NCBI RefSeq assembly: GCF_900142915.1
Contig: NZ_FRCM01000009.1
Coordinates: 1 to 64,000 of the forward strand
Reading direction: 5' to 3'
Length of the DNA: 64,000 bases
Source of the DNA: Mucilaginibacter sp. OK098
GTDB lineage: Bacteria > Bacteroidota > Bacteroidia > Sphingobacteriales > Sphingobacteriaceae
Shown here: piece by piece, positions 50,638-58,701 of the stretch
How positions within the stretch are numbered: position 1 is the first letter of the stretch
Layout of the letters: each line of letters starts with the position of its first letter
The notes under the pieces: generated by a model
The model's input: only the letters and a program-made list of their open reading frames with translations
What the model was told of the DNA's origin: nothing
Databases searched by the model: none
Program-made: the position numbers and the translations under genes

Positions 50638-51108
50638 ATGGAAATGCCAACTCATAAAGAGAAACATTATTATCGAGGTTTTTTATTAGCGCAGTTCGCT
50701 GCCTTAGAAACAACTATAGATGTTTATATAGCTTCATATTTTATAGATTCAGACAAAAAATATGATTTAATGAATATTATTTTGAATAGGCTAACATTTG
50801 AGGCTAAGAGAACTGCGCTAAAAACGATATTGGATAGAAAAACGCCTGATTTTATAAAAACTAAAAACAATACTTGGCCGAGTAGTAAATTTATAGAAGA
50901 ACTACGATTATTGAATAATGAGCGTAATATCTTCGCTCATTATGTCGACACATTCAAGGAAAGCGAAACAGCAATAATTTCTTTGATGGAGTTTAGGGAT
51001 AAATCAAAAATTGTAGAATATGATTGGTCTAAATATGAATTAATAGTAAAAAGGATATTATCGGCTCTAAAAAAACTACAAGAAGACAATATTATAAAAT
51101 CGAATTAA
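50638..51108 (+). CDS. HEPN-like protein with R-x4-H motif
   Basis: The 156-residue protein is all helical by sequence and very AT-rich compared with its surroundings. LAQFAALETTIDVYIASYFI and RLTFEAKRTALKTILDRKT lead to LRLLNNERNIFAHYVD. There Arg96 and His101 form the R-x4-H motif of HEPN ribonucleases. HEPN domains are common in toxin-antitoxin and anti-phage systems. No clear antitoxin (MNT or other) lies adjacent. Its composition and the repeats on both sides suggest acquisition. HEPN membership is my reading of the motif, with no database check. Confidence 0.55.
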   Translation: MEMPTHKEKHYYRGFLLAQFAALETTIDVYIASYFIDSDKKYDLMNIILNRLTFEAKRTALKTILDRKTPDFIKTKNNTWPSSKFIEELRLLNNERNIFAHYVDTFKESETAIISLMEFRDKSKIVEYDWSKYELIVKRILSALKKLQEDNIIKSN

Positions 51109-51112
51109 GCCC

Positions 51113-51510
51113 CCCGCTACCACAACAGTCCACCCTTGTGGTCCACATGCCCAGCAGTAAAATGCCTTTAAGAAGCACCTGCATTGCTGCCCTTGCCGCA
51201 CTAATAGCATCTTACTCCATTGATCTGCATAGCTCAGAGTTTGCTTTGTTCCTCGCAATTGACGAGATGGTAAAGCTCTTCTACCTTTCGCCTTTAACCT
51301 CCTCTCCGCTACCGCAAGGGTCCACCCTTGTGGTCCGCATGCTCAGTAGTAAAATGCCTTTAAGAAGCACCTGCATTGCTGCCCTGCAGCAACAATAGCG
51401 TCTACCTCCATTGATCTGCACAGCTCAGCGTTTGCTTTCCCGAATAAATCCGGGACAGGCTGTTCCTCGCAATGACGAGATGGTAAAGTTCTTCTACCTT
51501 TCGCCTTTAA
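51113..51510. repeat. Two tandem degenerate copies of a ~195-base repeat
   Basis: The first copy (51113 to about 51301) and the second (51303 to about 51510) share CCCTTGTGGTCC, AAAATGCCTTTAAGAAGCAC, CTGCATTGCTGCCCT, TCCATTGATCTGCA, CGAGATGGTAAAG and CTTCTACCTTTCGCCTTTAA in the same order. The second has an extra AATAAATCCGGGACAGGC insertion. Both carry the CTCGCAAT(TG)ACGAG element. No gene lies in 51109-51574. Confidence 0.75.
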
Positions 51511-51574
51511 CCTCCCCCTTCCCAAACCGTCCGTCCGTTCTCCTCCCCATCCCCAAAAGAACACCCCGGACGCT

Positions 51575-52936
51575 TTACCAGGATGTGCGCTGTTTTATAA
51601 ACTGTGCCACTTTTGGGTCAACAATAATATCCTGGTGGCGGATCTGTTTTTTTAACACAATGCCCTCTAAGGAGGTACACCTGCTTAGTGCCACATAGGT
51701 TTGGCCGTGGGCAAATGCGCCGGTGCCTAAGTCAATTATTACCTTATCATACGTTTGGCCCTGGCTTTTGTGTATGGTTATTGCCCACGCCGGTTTTAGG
51801 GGGTATTGCTTAAACGAACCGGTTACCACAGCCTCAATTTTCTTGCTCCTGGTATTGTATTGGTACGCTATCACTTCCCATTCGGCCCGGTCAATGGTGT
51901 AGCTTATATCGTTTAATTTAACGGTTACGCTGTTATCGCTAAGGCTTTCAACAATGCCAATGCTGCCGTTTACCCAGCGTTTCAGGCTGTCGTTTTTTAG
52001 CATTATTACCTGTGCGCCTTCTTTTAAAACAAGGTTTGGGTCGGCGGGGTATGCCGAGGGTTCAAATTTGCCTTTTATAATAGCCGGGTAGGTAAATTCC
52101 GGGGCTTGCAGGCTTTGCATCCTGCTTTTGTTGGCATCATCAGCAATTTGATTGGTAGTTGTAAGGGTGAGGCTTACATCGGTGGCAGCGGGGGTATAAC
52201 CGGGCAGGTATTGTTTGTTTAGTTGCTGCAATTGCCCGTTGGTAATGTTATTTGCGCGGATGCTGTTCAGCAGATCTTTAAACGCGGCATCCTTTTGCCT
52301 GAATATGGTTTGCAGCTCAATATATTCAAGGTTCACCCCGGCTAAAACGGTGGCGTTAAAAAAATACGGACCGCCAAAGCGCCTGTCGAGGTAAGCAGCG
52401 GTTTCTTTACCTGCAACTACGGGCGCAAGCTGGTACACATCGCCCAAAAACACCATCTGCACACCACCAAACGGACTGTAATCATTGCGGTTTATCTTTA
52501 AGGCATAATCAATACAATCCAGCACATCGGCCCGCACCATTGATATTTCGTCAATAATAATCATGTCCAGCTGCCTGAAAAGCTGGTGCCTGCTGTGGTC
52601 TTTAACAATGGTTTCTTTTTTTGAAAGCTGCGGCGCAAACCTGAAGAATGAATGGATGGTAGCGCCTTCAGCATTTAAAGCGGCTATGCCTGTAGGTGCC
52701 AGCACCACTACATTTTTGCTGGTATTTTGCCTGAAAAACTTTAGCAGGGTTGATTTGCCTGTGCCCGCCTTACCGGTAATATAGACGCAATCATCAGTAT
52801 ACTCCATTTGCTGAAATGCGGCTGCAAACTCATCGGTTATAAGCAGGTTGTCGGGTAATTTATTTTTCGGTTCAAATTTTTTAGCTGATTTATTGGCGCT
52901 ACTGGTGTTGTTAAACCAGTTGTGATAGGTTGTCAT
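51575..52936 (-). CDS. PIF1/RecD-like superfamily 1 DNA helicase
   Basis: The 453-residue helicase has Walker A GKAGTGKST (residues 55-63), LAPTGIAALNAEGATIHSFF (motif Ia region), DEIS in Walker B (130-133), QTIFRQKD and IHKSQGQTYDKV (from 388), and VALSRCTSLEGIVL near the end. This is the PIF1/RecD/TraA-like group. ATG at 52936 (MTTYHNWFNN) is preferred; a frame from 53014 would overlap the next gene. It follows the primase-like gene by 35 bases. With the two genes upstream it forms a replication-type block. Confidence 0.88.
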   Translation of the reverse strand: MTTYHNWFNNTSSANKSAKKFEPKNKLPDNLLITDEFAAAFQQMEYTDDCVYITGKAGTGKSTLLKFFRQNTSKNVVVLAPTGIAALNAEGATIHSFFRFAPQLSKKETIVKDHSRHQLFRQLDMIIIDEISMVRADVLDCIDYALKINRNDYSPFGGVQMVFLGDVYQLAPVVAGKETAAYLDRRFGGPYFFNATVLAGVNLEYIELQTIFRQKDAAFKDLLNSIRANNITNGQLQQLNKQYLPGYTPAATDVSLTLTTTNQIADDANKSRMQSLQAPEFTYPAIIKGKFEPSAYPADPNLVLKEGAQVIMLKNDSLKRWVNGSIGIVESLSDNSVTVKLNDISYTIDRAEWEVIAYQYNTRSKKIEAVVTGSFKQYPLKPAWAITIHKSQGQTYDKVIIDLGTGAFAHGQTYVALSRCTSLEGIVLKKQIRHQDIIVDPKVAQFIKQRTSW

Positions 52937-52971
52937 TTGTTGGCTGTTAAGGTTATTGATTATTAAATTGA

Positions 52972-54000
52972 TTACTTGCCCTTGCTGCGTTCTAATTCCT
53001 TTTCCAGCTCCCATTCTAACAGCTTTTCATCAATCCATTTATCGGCAATGTCTATTCCGCTCAAGCGATCCTGGTCGCTTGCGTTGTGCAGCAGGCGTTC
53101 ATCAACCACAAAAGTTGCCGAGGGGATGCGGGCGTTAAGTTCGCGGGCTTTGCTATGCCATTTGGCATAGCCGTTAATGTCGGGATACAGGCGCACGGTG
53201 CGGTCTTTTAACACCTGGCATTTGTCAACACTTAAGCCTTCTAAACTGCCGGCTGCCAGCCAAATGTAATTAGGGTAGTAAACGCTGGCTATAATGGCGG
53301 TTTTCTCGCTTTCGGTAATAGCCACCGTTTTAAAAGGCTCAAGGGAGAGTAGGTGCTCGCCAAATAAGCATTGCTTTAGCTGATAATCGGAAGCCTGGGG
53401 CAGGTAATCTAACTTTACTGCGGAGAGCTGGCCCTTGTCTGGCTTTGCCCGCAACAGCCGGTGCACCCATGCAATATGGTTAAAGGGTTGTTTTATACGG
53501 CGGCAATCTTTACCGCCATACAACATTACCTTGCCGGTGCGTACTTTATCGTTTGCATCAATCTGCCAAAATACGGTTGCGCCGGGCCAGTGTTTTGCGC
53601 AGCCTATCTTGTATTTTTCTATTAAGGCGATGGCTTGTTCAGCGCCAAACATTTCGGCCAAAAACATGGTGAAAACGTTTTTATCGTACCCGCGCATGGT
53701 GCCTTCAACAATTGATGGCGGGATGGTATCAAAGTATTTAGTTGTTGGCAGCATATTAAAAGAGTTGTTGTTTGATGGTTTATAAGCGCCGGGGTTGGCT
53801 TTAAAAAAGTCGCGGGGCTTGTAGTGATAGCCGCATTGGTCAAGGCGGTCGCATTTGCCAACGTGGTCGGCAAGGTGATCGCCTGTTTGGGTATCAATAT
53901 AACGGGTAAACGTGCGCGAGCGCTGGTTACATTCAGGGCAATGGTAGCGGGTTTTGCTACCGCGATAGGGTTCGAGGGTGTAGCGGTGTGGGGTGGTCAT
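52972..54000 (-). CDS. Primase-like protein with zinc ribbon and TOPRIM-like domain (DUF6371-type)
   Basis: The 342-residue protein has an N-terminal zinc site (Cys21, Cys24, Cys50, Cys56) in YHCPECNQRSRTFTRYID and GKCDRLDQCGYHYKP. A middle region with YKIGCAKHWPGATVFWQID is followed by TVAITESEKTAIIASVYYPN and DRTVRLYPDINGYAKWHSKA, a TOPRIM-like Glu...Asp arrangement. The C-terminal 50 residues are helical and charged. This matches the DUF6371/PG0870-type primase-like proteins seen in Bacteroidota mobile elements. The start codon lies inside a long inverted repeat (53996-54110). It is most likely part of an integrated replicon. Confidence 0.75.
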   Translation of the reverse strand: MTTPHRYTLEPYRGSKTRYHCPECNQRSRTFTRYIDTQTGDHLADHVGKCDRLDQCGYHYKPRDFFKANPGAYKPSNNNSFNMLPTTKYFDTIPPSIVEGTMRGYDKNVFTMFLAEMFGAEQAIALIEKYKIGCAKHWPGATVFWQIDANDKVRTGKVMLYGGKDCRRIKQPFNHIAWVHRLLRAKPDKGQLSAVKLDYLPQASDYQLKQCLFGEHLLSLEPFKTVAITESEKTAIIASVYYPNYIWLAAGSLEGLSVDKCQVLKDRTVRLYPDINGYAKWHSKARELNARIPSATFVVDERLLHNASDQDRLSGIDIADKWIDEKLLEWELEKELERSKGK

Positions 54001-54110
54001 TGGTCATTGTGTCATTAGTCATTGGTCATTGGTCATTTCGCGGTGCTGTCATTGGGTCATTTCAGGTCATCGTCTGCAAGGCAATGACTAATGACACAAT
54101 GACCAATGAC
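53996..54110. repeat. 115-base element with perfect 29-base inverted ends
   Basis: The left arm (53996-54024) begins GTCATTGGTCATTGTGTCAT and its exact reverse complement is at 54082-54110. The left arm covers the ATG of the primase-like gene. The arm is itself built of short TCATTRGTCATT repeats. Confidence 0.85.
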
Positions 54111-54119
54111 TTTCCTACC

Positions 54120-54165
54120 CCGTCCGTCCGTTCTCTTACCTGTGGGTTCCCGAACGGACGGACGG
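54120..54165. terminator. Hairpin of 14-base arms, candidate terminator of the RepA-like gene
   Basis: CCGTCCGTCCGTTC (54120-54133) pairs perfectly with GAACGGACGGACGG (54152-54165), 2 bases from the RepA-like stop. The same CGTCCGTCCGTTC sequence recurs at 51528-51540. No T-run follows. Confidence 0.5.
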
Positions 54166-54167
54166 AT

Positions 54168-55232
54168 TCAGGCATTTCGTTTTTCGGCAGCTTTTATCAG
54201 CCTGTCAACCTTCTGGTAACCTATGCCCATTTGTTTGGCAATATCGCGTAAGCTTAACCCTTCAAGCCTTAGCTTAACTGCCTTTTCCATATCATCGCTG
54301 TTAAGGCGGTCGCCCGGCTTTTTAATATGGTCAAACTCGTTGCCGTAGCCTGCAAATTCATATTGCAAAAAGTTAAAAGGCTTGGTTATGCGGCACAGGC
54401 AAATATTGGTGTAACCGTATACCTGGTTGGTGTTGCGCTGCTTTATCTGTTTTAAATAGCGCATGTCTTTTTCGGCGCTGCTTTCGCCTATGGTAAAGGC
54501 GCTGTCGCAAAAGTTCATCAGCATTTTACTGCCTTGTAAATCGTTAAGCGTTATTTGCTGGGTTAAATCGCGTTTAGGCGTGTGAGCCAGCACCAGTAAC
54601 GACAGATTGTACTTGTTTTTAAGCTTTTTTAACTGCTTCATTAACGGCAGGGCATCTTTAGCCTGCTCGGTTTCATTACGCAGGTAGGTAAGGTTATCAA
54701 CTATAACAACCCTGGCCTTATTTTGCACAATGGTGCGCTCAAGCGCTGCAATAAGGTATTCGTCAAAATCTTTAAACCCTTCGGGGATCACCGAATCGGG
54801 GTTTAACTCCGACCGGTAAAAATCACTTTTAAAAGGGTAATGATTCTCGTAATTATCAGAGTACCGGGCCTCAAACTGTTTTTCGGTTAATTCAAAATCG
54901 CAATACAGGGTTGGCTGTACTTCGCTTTCCAGCTGGAACGGCTCCATTGCTTTACCGGTATTTATACAATTGGCTATCTGCACCCCCAGTATGGATTTGC
55001 CCAGGTTGCTATCGGCAAATAAAATACAGATCTCGCCCTCGTACCAAAACTTACCGAATAACATTTTGGGAATAGCCTTTTTGCTTGCCGACTTTAACCA
55101 ATGCCCAGCAGAATGGGTGGTGAGCAAATCGGTAGATGGTTCAGGTTGGGGGATAACTTTTTCCAGGAAGGAATCCATCTGGTCAGGCTTGGTGTAGTAA
55201 GTGCTTTTTGAGCTTTCATTGTTGGTGTTCAT
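54168..55232 (-). CDS. RepA-like AAA ATPase with C-terminal helix-turn-helix
   Basis: The 354-residue protein belongs to the RecA-fold RepA/AAA_25 group. The P-loop is FADSNLGKS (residues 72-80), with Ala in place of the first Gly, and VVIVDN (175-180) is Walker B. LAHTPKRDLTQQITLNDLQG holds the arginine/glutamine sensor region, with SKMLMNFCDSAFTIGES after it. The last 40 residues (KLRLEGLSLRDIAKQMGIGY, then QKVDRLIKAAEK) form a helix-turn-helix. This is the typical replicative helicase/initiator of Bacteroidota integrated plasmids and mobile elements. It precedes the primase-like and helicase genes. Confidence 0.8.
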   Translation of the reverse strand: MNTNNESSKSTYYTKPDQMDSFLEKVIPQPEPSTDLLTTHSAGHWLKSASKKAIPKMLFGKFWYEGEICILFADSNLGKSILGVQIANCINTGKAMEPFQLESEVQPTLYCDFELTEKQFEARYSDNYENHYPFKSDFYRSELNPDSVIPEGFKDFDEYLIAALERTIVQNKARVVIVDNLTYLRNETEQAKDALPLMKQLKKLKNKYNLSLLVLAHTPKRDLTQQITLNDLQGSKMLMNFCDSAFTIGESSAEKDMRYLKQIKQRNTNQVYGYTNICLCRITKPFNFLQYEFAGYGNEFDHIKKPGDRLNSDDMEKAVKLRLEGLSLRDIAKQMGIGYQKVDRLIKAAEKRNA

Positions 55233-55582
55233 ATAATTTTATTATTTGTTGCAGGCTGGTTATTTCCAGTTGATAGGGTATGCGGCTGCTTTTTTACTGG
55301 AAAAAAAATGAGTTTTTTAGATAATACTCCTCCTATAACCCTTTTTATAAAGGGCCTGATCTTCTATTTAATAAGAAGACCTGAGTGCTATGATTTTAGG
55401 GTGTTCGTTTGTCCGGGGACTAAGGGGTCAGCGGACGAACGGACGCTTTTGAAGCTTGAAATAGCTGGAGGCTTATGTTCAATACAAATATACAGAAAAT
55501 TATTTAACAATCAAGAATAATCTGTAATATTTATTTGGAGATCTTGTTGGTGTTATCACCACAGGTGTCTGGAGGCTATTAA

Positions 55583-55696
55583 TTTGTCATCCTGGAGCGC
55601 GGACGAAGGATCTTCTACGCGGGATAGGAACGCAGGACAAGTATAGCGACGACTTATCAGTTAGATAAGATCCTTCACTGCGTTCAGGATGACAAA
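55583..55696. repeat. 114-base imperfect palindrome bounded by TTTGTCATCCTG
   Basis: TTTGTCATCCTG (55583-55594) and CAGGATGACAAA (55685-55696) are exact inverted repeats. Inside, GAAGGATCTTCTACG mirrors AAGATCCTTC. Total length equals that of the GTCATTGCGAG element at 34326-34439, and the ends share GTCAT. Confidence 0.8.
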
Positions 55697-55781
55697 AAGG
55701 CTAATTTAACCTGTTTTGATTCTTCCGCCCCCCAGGTAACAACAATGGCATAATCCCCCTCCTTCTATGGACCATCGACCC

Positions 55782-55807
55782 TTCCGGCTATGAACTATGA
55801 ACCATCA
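55782..55807. repeat. 26-base repeat, copy 1
   Basis: It starts TTCCGGCTATGAACTATGAA and continues CCATCA. An exact copy lies at 57132-57157, so the two copies bracket the RibF-like gene. It continues into short ATGAACCATC repeats. Confidence 0.75.
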
Positions 55808-55906
55808 TCTATGAACCATCAACCATGAACTCCCCCATACCAACTCCCATCTAAATTTCTTACCTTAACACCATCGCCCCACACGGTGCAAGCCAAGCTT
55901 TAAACA

Positions 55907-56635
55907 ATGATCTTCCACAAAAACATCAACAATAACGCCATAGCCATCCTGGGCACCTGGGACCCGCTTTTACCCCGCCACAGGGCCATATTTAAAAAGC
56001 TGCTCACCTACAGTAAAACCAAAGGCTTAAACCCATATATAATTATTGTTTATCCAAACCCGGCAATCTTTACCTATGGCAAGCTTTATAAAGACTATTT
56101 CGATCTGCCTGCCAGGATCGAGCTTTTTAAACATTTAGGGATCAATAACATACTGGTGCTCGACATTGGCAGCGACGACCTGAGTGCGGGCGCCGAAGGT
56201 GTTTTTAATGAATTAGCTAAAGACAGCACGATAACCCTAAAGGAACTCTGGATAGGCGAAAACCAATACTTTGGCATTGGCGAAACGGGCTCAACCTCAA
56301 CTATTGAGTATGAATGCGCGCTAAGAAATATTAAGCTGCGGACACTGAAAGACTCCTTCAGGGTGGTAATAGACAAGAGCGATGTAACCCGCAACTTCAA
56401 GGCCGGCCAATTTGACGAGGCTGCAGCGGTGGTAGGCCAATACCCAACCTACCGCCTGAAAGATGACCCTCACATAAAAATGTACAACGGCATATACGAT
56501 GCCCGGTTAAGAACAAGTCCGTTTGATAAAACCAACGAGATCCCCCTTACCGTTAAAATAGCAAATGAGCAATTGGAGGAAATTGAAAAAGTTGATGGTT
56601 ACCAGTGGCTGGTGCTTTTGGGGGTTCATAGTTGA
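55907..56635 (+). CDS. Stand-alone RibF-like (FAD synthetase N-domain) nucleotidyltransferase
   Basis: The 242-residue protein resembles only the nucleotidyltransferase domain of bifunctional riboflavin kinase/FAD synthetase. AILGTWDPLLPRHRAIFKKL takes the place of the phosphate-binding HxGH motif, and the Gly is replaced by Arg (PRHRA). LWIGENQYFGIGETGST matches the FAD-synthetase flavin segment, and DVTRNFKAGQFDEAAAVVGQ, then YPTYRL, matches the SS.IR...G..A...LGR.Y pattern. The kinase domain is missing, and the last 50 residues are unlike RibF. Whether it still transfers nucleotides is uncertain because of the altered motif. Its neighbours do not suggest a pathway. Confidence 0.65.
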   Translation: MIFHKNINNNAIAILGTWDPLLPRHRAIFKKLLTYSKTKGLNPYIIIVYPNPAIFTYGKLYKDYFDLPARIELFKHLGINNILVLDIGSDDLSAGAEGVFNELAKDSTITLKELWIGENQYFGIGETGSTSTIEYECALRNIKLRTLKDSFRVVIDKSDVTRNFKAGQFDEAAAVVGQYPTYRLKDDPHIKMYNGIYDARLRTSPFDKTNEIPLTVKIANEQLEEIEKVDGYQWLVLLGVHS

Positions 56636-57171
56636 GGAGAATGTCGATGGTCAATAGTCGATGGTCCATGGAAAGAAAGGAAGTGGCAGTAGGAAGAATC
56701 GCGCAGGGCGGATACTTTTGGGAAAGTTGTTGGTTACCTAAAATTTCTCCTACTTGTCAGCAGACATCCTCCAAAAAAGCAGGTGCCTGAATAAAGAATG
56801 AAGCCCAATCCGATCCAAAAACAAAAGCGGGCAAGGGCACGACAGAAAAGCGGGCCTGGGAGTCTGGCCTGCAGCGCGGAAGCTTTTTTCTGTCTTGATT
56901 TTTTTTGGTCCTTTTTTGTATCAAGACAAAAAAGGACTAAGCCTCCGCGGCTATGAGCGGGAAGATGCTTAAGTTCTAAGAGGGAATATAGCTTCGAAGC
57001 AACCAGCAGGCTTTACTCATACCCACAGCATCCCCAAGCCCCGCGCTCATGCTTCGAGAGCCTCAGCATGACACCCCTTTTTTGCATTCCTCACTGCCAA
57101 CTGCCTACTCAAAACGGCCAACTGACCACCTTTCCGGCTATGAACTATGAACCATCAACTATGTATCCTCC
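56636..57171. other. Intergenic region with terminator-like hairpin and repeats
   Basis: No gene is supported in these 536 bases. GTCCTTTTTTGT (56908-56919) and ACAAAAAAGGAC (56926-56937) form a perfect 12-base hairpin, nested with TGTCTTGAT/ATCAAGACA. GTCGATGGTCAATAGTCGAT repeats (56643) and the second copy of the 26-base repeat (57132) are also present. Confidence 0.55.
57132..57157. repeat. 26-base repeat, copy 2
   Basis: It is identical to 55782-55807 in the same orientation and lies just before the 3' end of the Gfo/Idh/MocA gene. Confidence 0.75.
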
Positions 57172-58695
57172 TCACAAAACCAATTCTCCCCAACCCTTCC
57201 TATACTCGCGTTTAATATACTGGTTAGCAGCATCAAAATTGGTGATCTTCATATTTTCACCATCCCATTTAAGACTGGTATAGCGGCCGCTGAATTTGTA
57301 GCCTTCCATATTGCCATAAACCGGATCGGTGCGTTTTATTTTTTCGCGGAGGTTAAAGGTGCGCAGCAGCAGGTTGCCCATCAGCACCGTTTCGGTAAGC
57401 GGCCCGGCATACCCCACAAACGGCGAGTCGACCTCCATTTTACCATAGCCAGCAATACTTGCATCAACCCATTGCCACCAATGGCCATCCATGCCACCCT
57501 GTATCCGCGGATACTTTTCGGGCACATGCACATCCTTGTTCAACGCCAGCGGCAACAACCGCGGGTGACTGCCGCCCCAGCCGCAGCTAGCCTTACCCTT
57601 GGTGCCAATAAACAGCGTACAACCCTCAAAATCATTTTCAGACGAGATATCGCCCAGGGCTGCGTTCATATTTACATCCGGGTCCAATTCAGCAAGGCGT
57701 TCGGGAGTTATACCGCCATCCATCCAGTAAAGGTCAAGCGGTTTGCCGTTCTTTTGGGTAAAGTTAAACTTAATAGAGCTTGATACAGGGCCACTTTCAG
57801 GGTAAATGCCTTCCTTAAAAATCCCCTGGTACACCGTGCTTGCACTGCCCGATACCTCGGTGGGGTAACCCAGCCCCAGCAATTTGAACGGCGGCCCCAT
57901 TATATGGCAGCCCATATCGCCCAGTGCGCCGGTGCCAAACTCCCACCAGCCACGCCAGTTAAAAGGCACCAGGTTATCAATATAATTAGTTTCCCTGGCC
58001 GTGCCCAGCCACAGGTCCCACTTCAGCTCCTTAGGCACCGGCGGACTCGTCTTAGGCCACGAGATCCCTTGCGGCCAAACAGGGCGGTCGGTCCAGCAAT
58101 ATACTTTCTCAATATCGCCAATCAGGCCGGCTTCAAACCATTCGCGCAGGGTGCGCATGCCGTCGCAGCTGGCGCCCTGGTCGCCCATTTGGGTAACCAC
58201 CTGGTATTTTTTGCTGGCTTCGGTTAATATCCGGGCCTCGTAAATATCATGGGTAAGCGGCTTTTGCAGGTATAAATGTTTCTTCAGCCGCATGGCGCTC
58301 AACCCCACCAGCGCATGGTTATGATCGGGGATGGCAACCGTAACGGCGTCAAAGTTTTTGCTTTCTTTCTCAAACATTTCGCGCCAGTCGTGGTAAAACT
58401 TTGCTTTGGGGAATTCCTTGCGGCGTGGTGCTGCCATGCGGTCGTCCACATCGCACAAAAAAGCCATTTCGGCATTCTTCTTTGGCGCAGTAGCAAAATG
58501 GTGAATATCATTCTCGGCCTCGCCGCCGCAGCCAACGGCCGCAATGTACAGCTTATCGCTTGGCGCGGTATAGCCCCTGCCGCCCAACACATAGCGGGGC
58601 ACAATATAAAACCCGGCGGTAGCAATGGCCGCTTTTTTAATAAAGTCGCCACGGGTTATGCCGCTTTTGGCAGCGTTTTTTTTATTTTCTTCCAT
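57172..58695 (-). CDS. Secreted Gfo/Idh/MocA family oxidoreductase
   Basis: The 507-residue protein has an N-terminal signal resembling a Tat signal (GITRGDFIKKAAIATAGFYI), though it has only one Arg at the RR position. A Rossmann domain follows, with YIAAVGCGGEAENDIHHFAT and AMAFLCDVDD-like MAFLCDVDDRM. VTVAIPDHNHALVGLSAMRL and KHLYLQKPLTHDIYEARILT carry the family Glu/Lys-Pro (QKP) active-site motif. WRGWWEFGTGALGDMGCHIM is typical of the long Bacteroidota group. It probably oxidises a sugar or sugar derivative outside the cytoplasm. The DUF1080 gene lies six bases upstream in the same operon. Confidence 0.88.
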   Translation of the reverse strand: MEENKKNAAKSGITRGDFIKKAAIATAGFYIVPRYVLGGRGYTAPSDKLYIAAVGCGGEAENDIHHFATAPKKNAEMAFLCDVDDRMAAPRRKEFPKAKFYHDWREMFEKESKNFDAVTVAIPDHNHALVGLSAMRLKKHLYLQKPLTHDIYEARILTEASKKYQVVTQMGDQGASCDGMRTLREWFEAGLIGDIEKVYCWTDRPVWPQGISWPKTSPPVPKELKWDLWLGTARETNYIDNLVPFNWRGWWEFGTGALGDMGCHIMGPPFKLLGLGYPTEVSGSASTVYQGIFKEGIYPESGPVSSSIKFNFTQKNGKPLDLYWMDGGITPERLAELDPDVNMNAALGDISSENDFEGCTLFIGTKGKASCGWGGSHPRLLPLALNKDVHVPEKYPRIQGGMDGHWWQWVDASIAGYGKMEVDSPFVGYAGPLTETVLMGNLLLRTFNLREKIKRTDPVYGNMEGYKFSGRYTSLKWDGENMKITNFDAANQYIKREYRKGWGELVL

Positions 58696-58701
58696 GGCTG
58701 T

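Larger units (their letters stand above)
55233..55906. other. Intergenic region with palindromic repeats
   Basis: No gene is supported in these 674 bases. CCCTTTTTATAAAGGG (near 55338) is a small hairpin. A GTTTGTCCG.../CGGACGAACGGAC pair lies at 55405-55445. The 114-base palindrome is at 55583, and a run of CTATGAACCATCA-type short repeats starts at 55782. Confidence 0.55.

Noticed and set aside
49896..54000. A complete prophage or conjugative element
   Set aside because: Replication-type genes are present, but no integrase, terminase, capsid, relaxase or tra gene and no clear attachment sites were found.
55308..55520. A 70-residue plus-strand frame
   Set aside because: It overlaps CGGACGAACGGAC-type repeats and has no recognisable feature.
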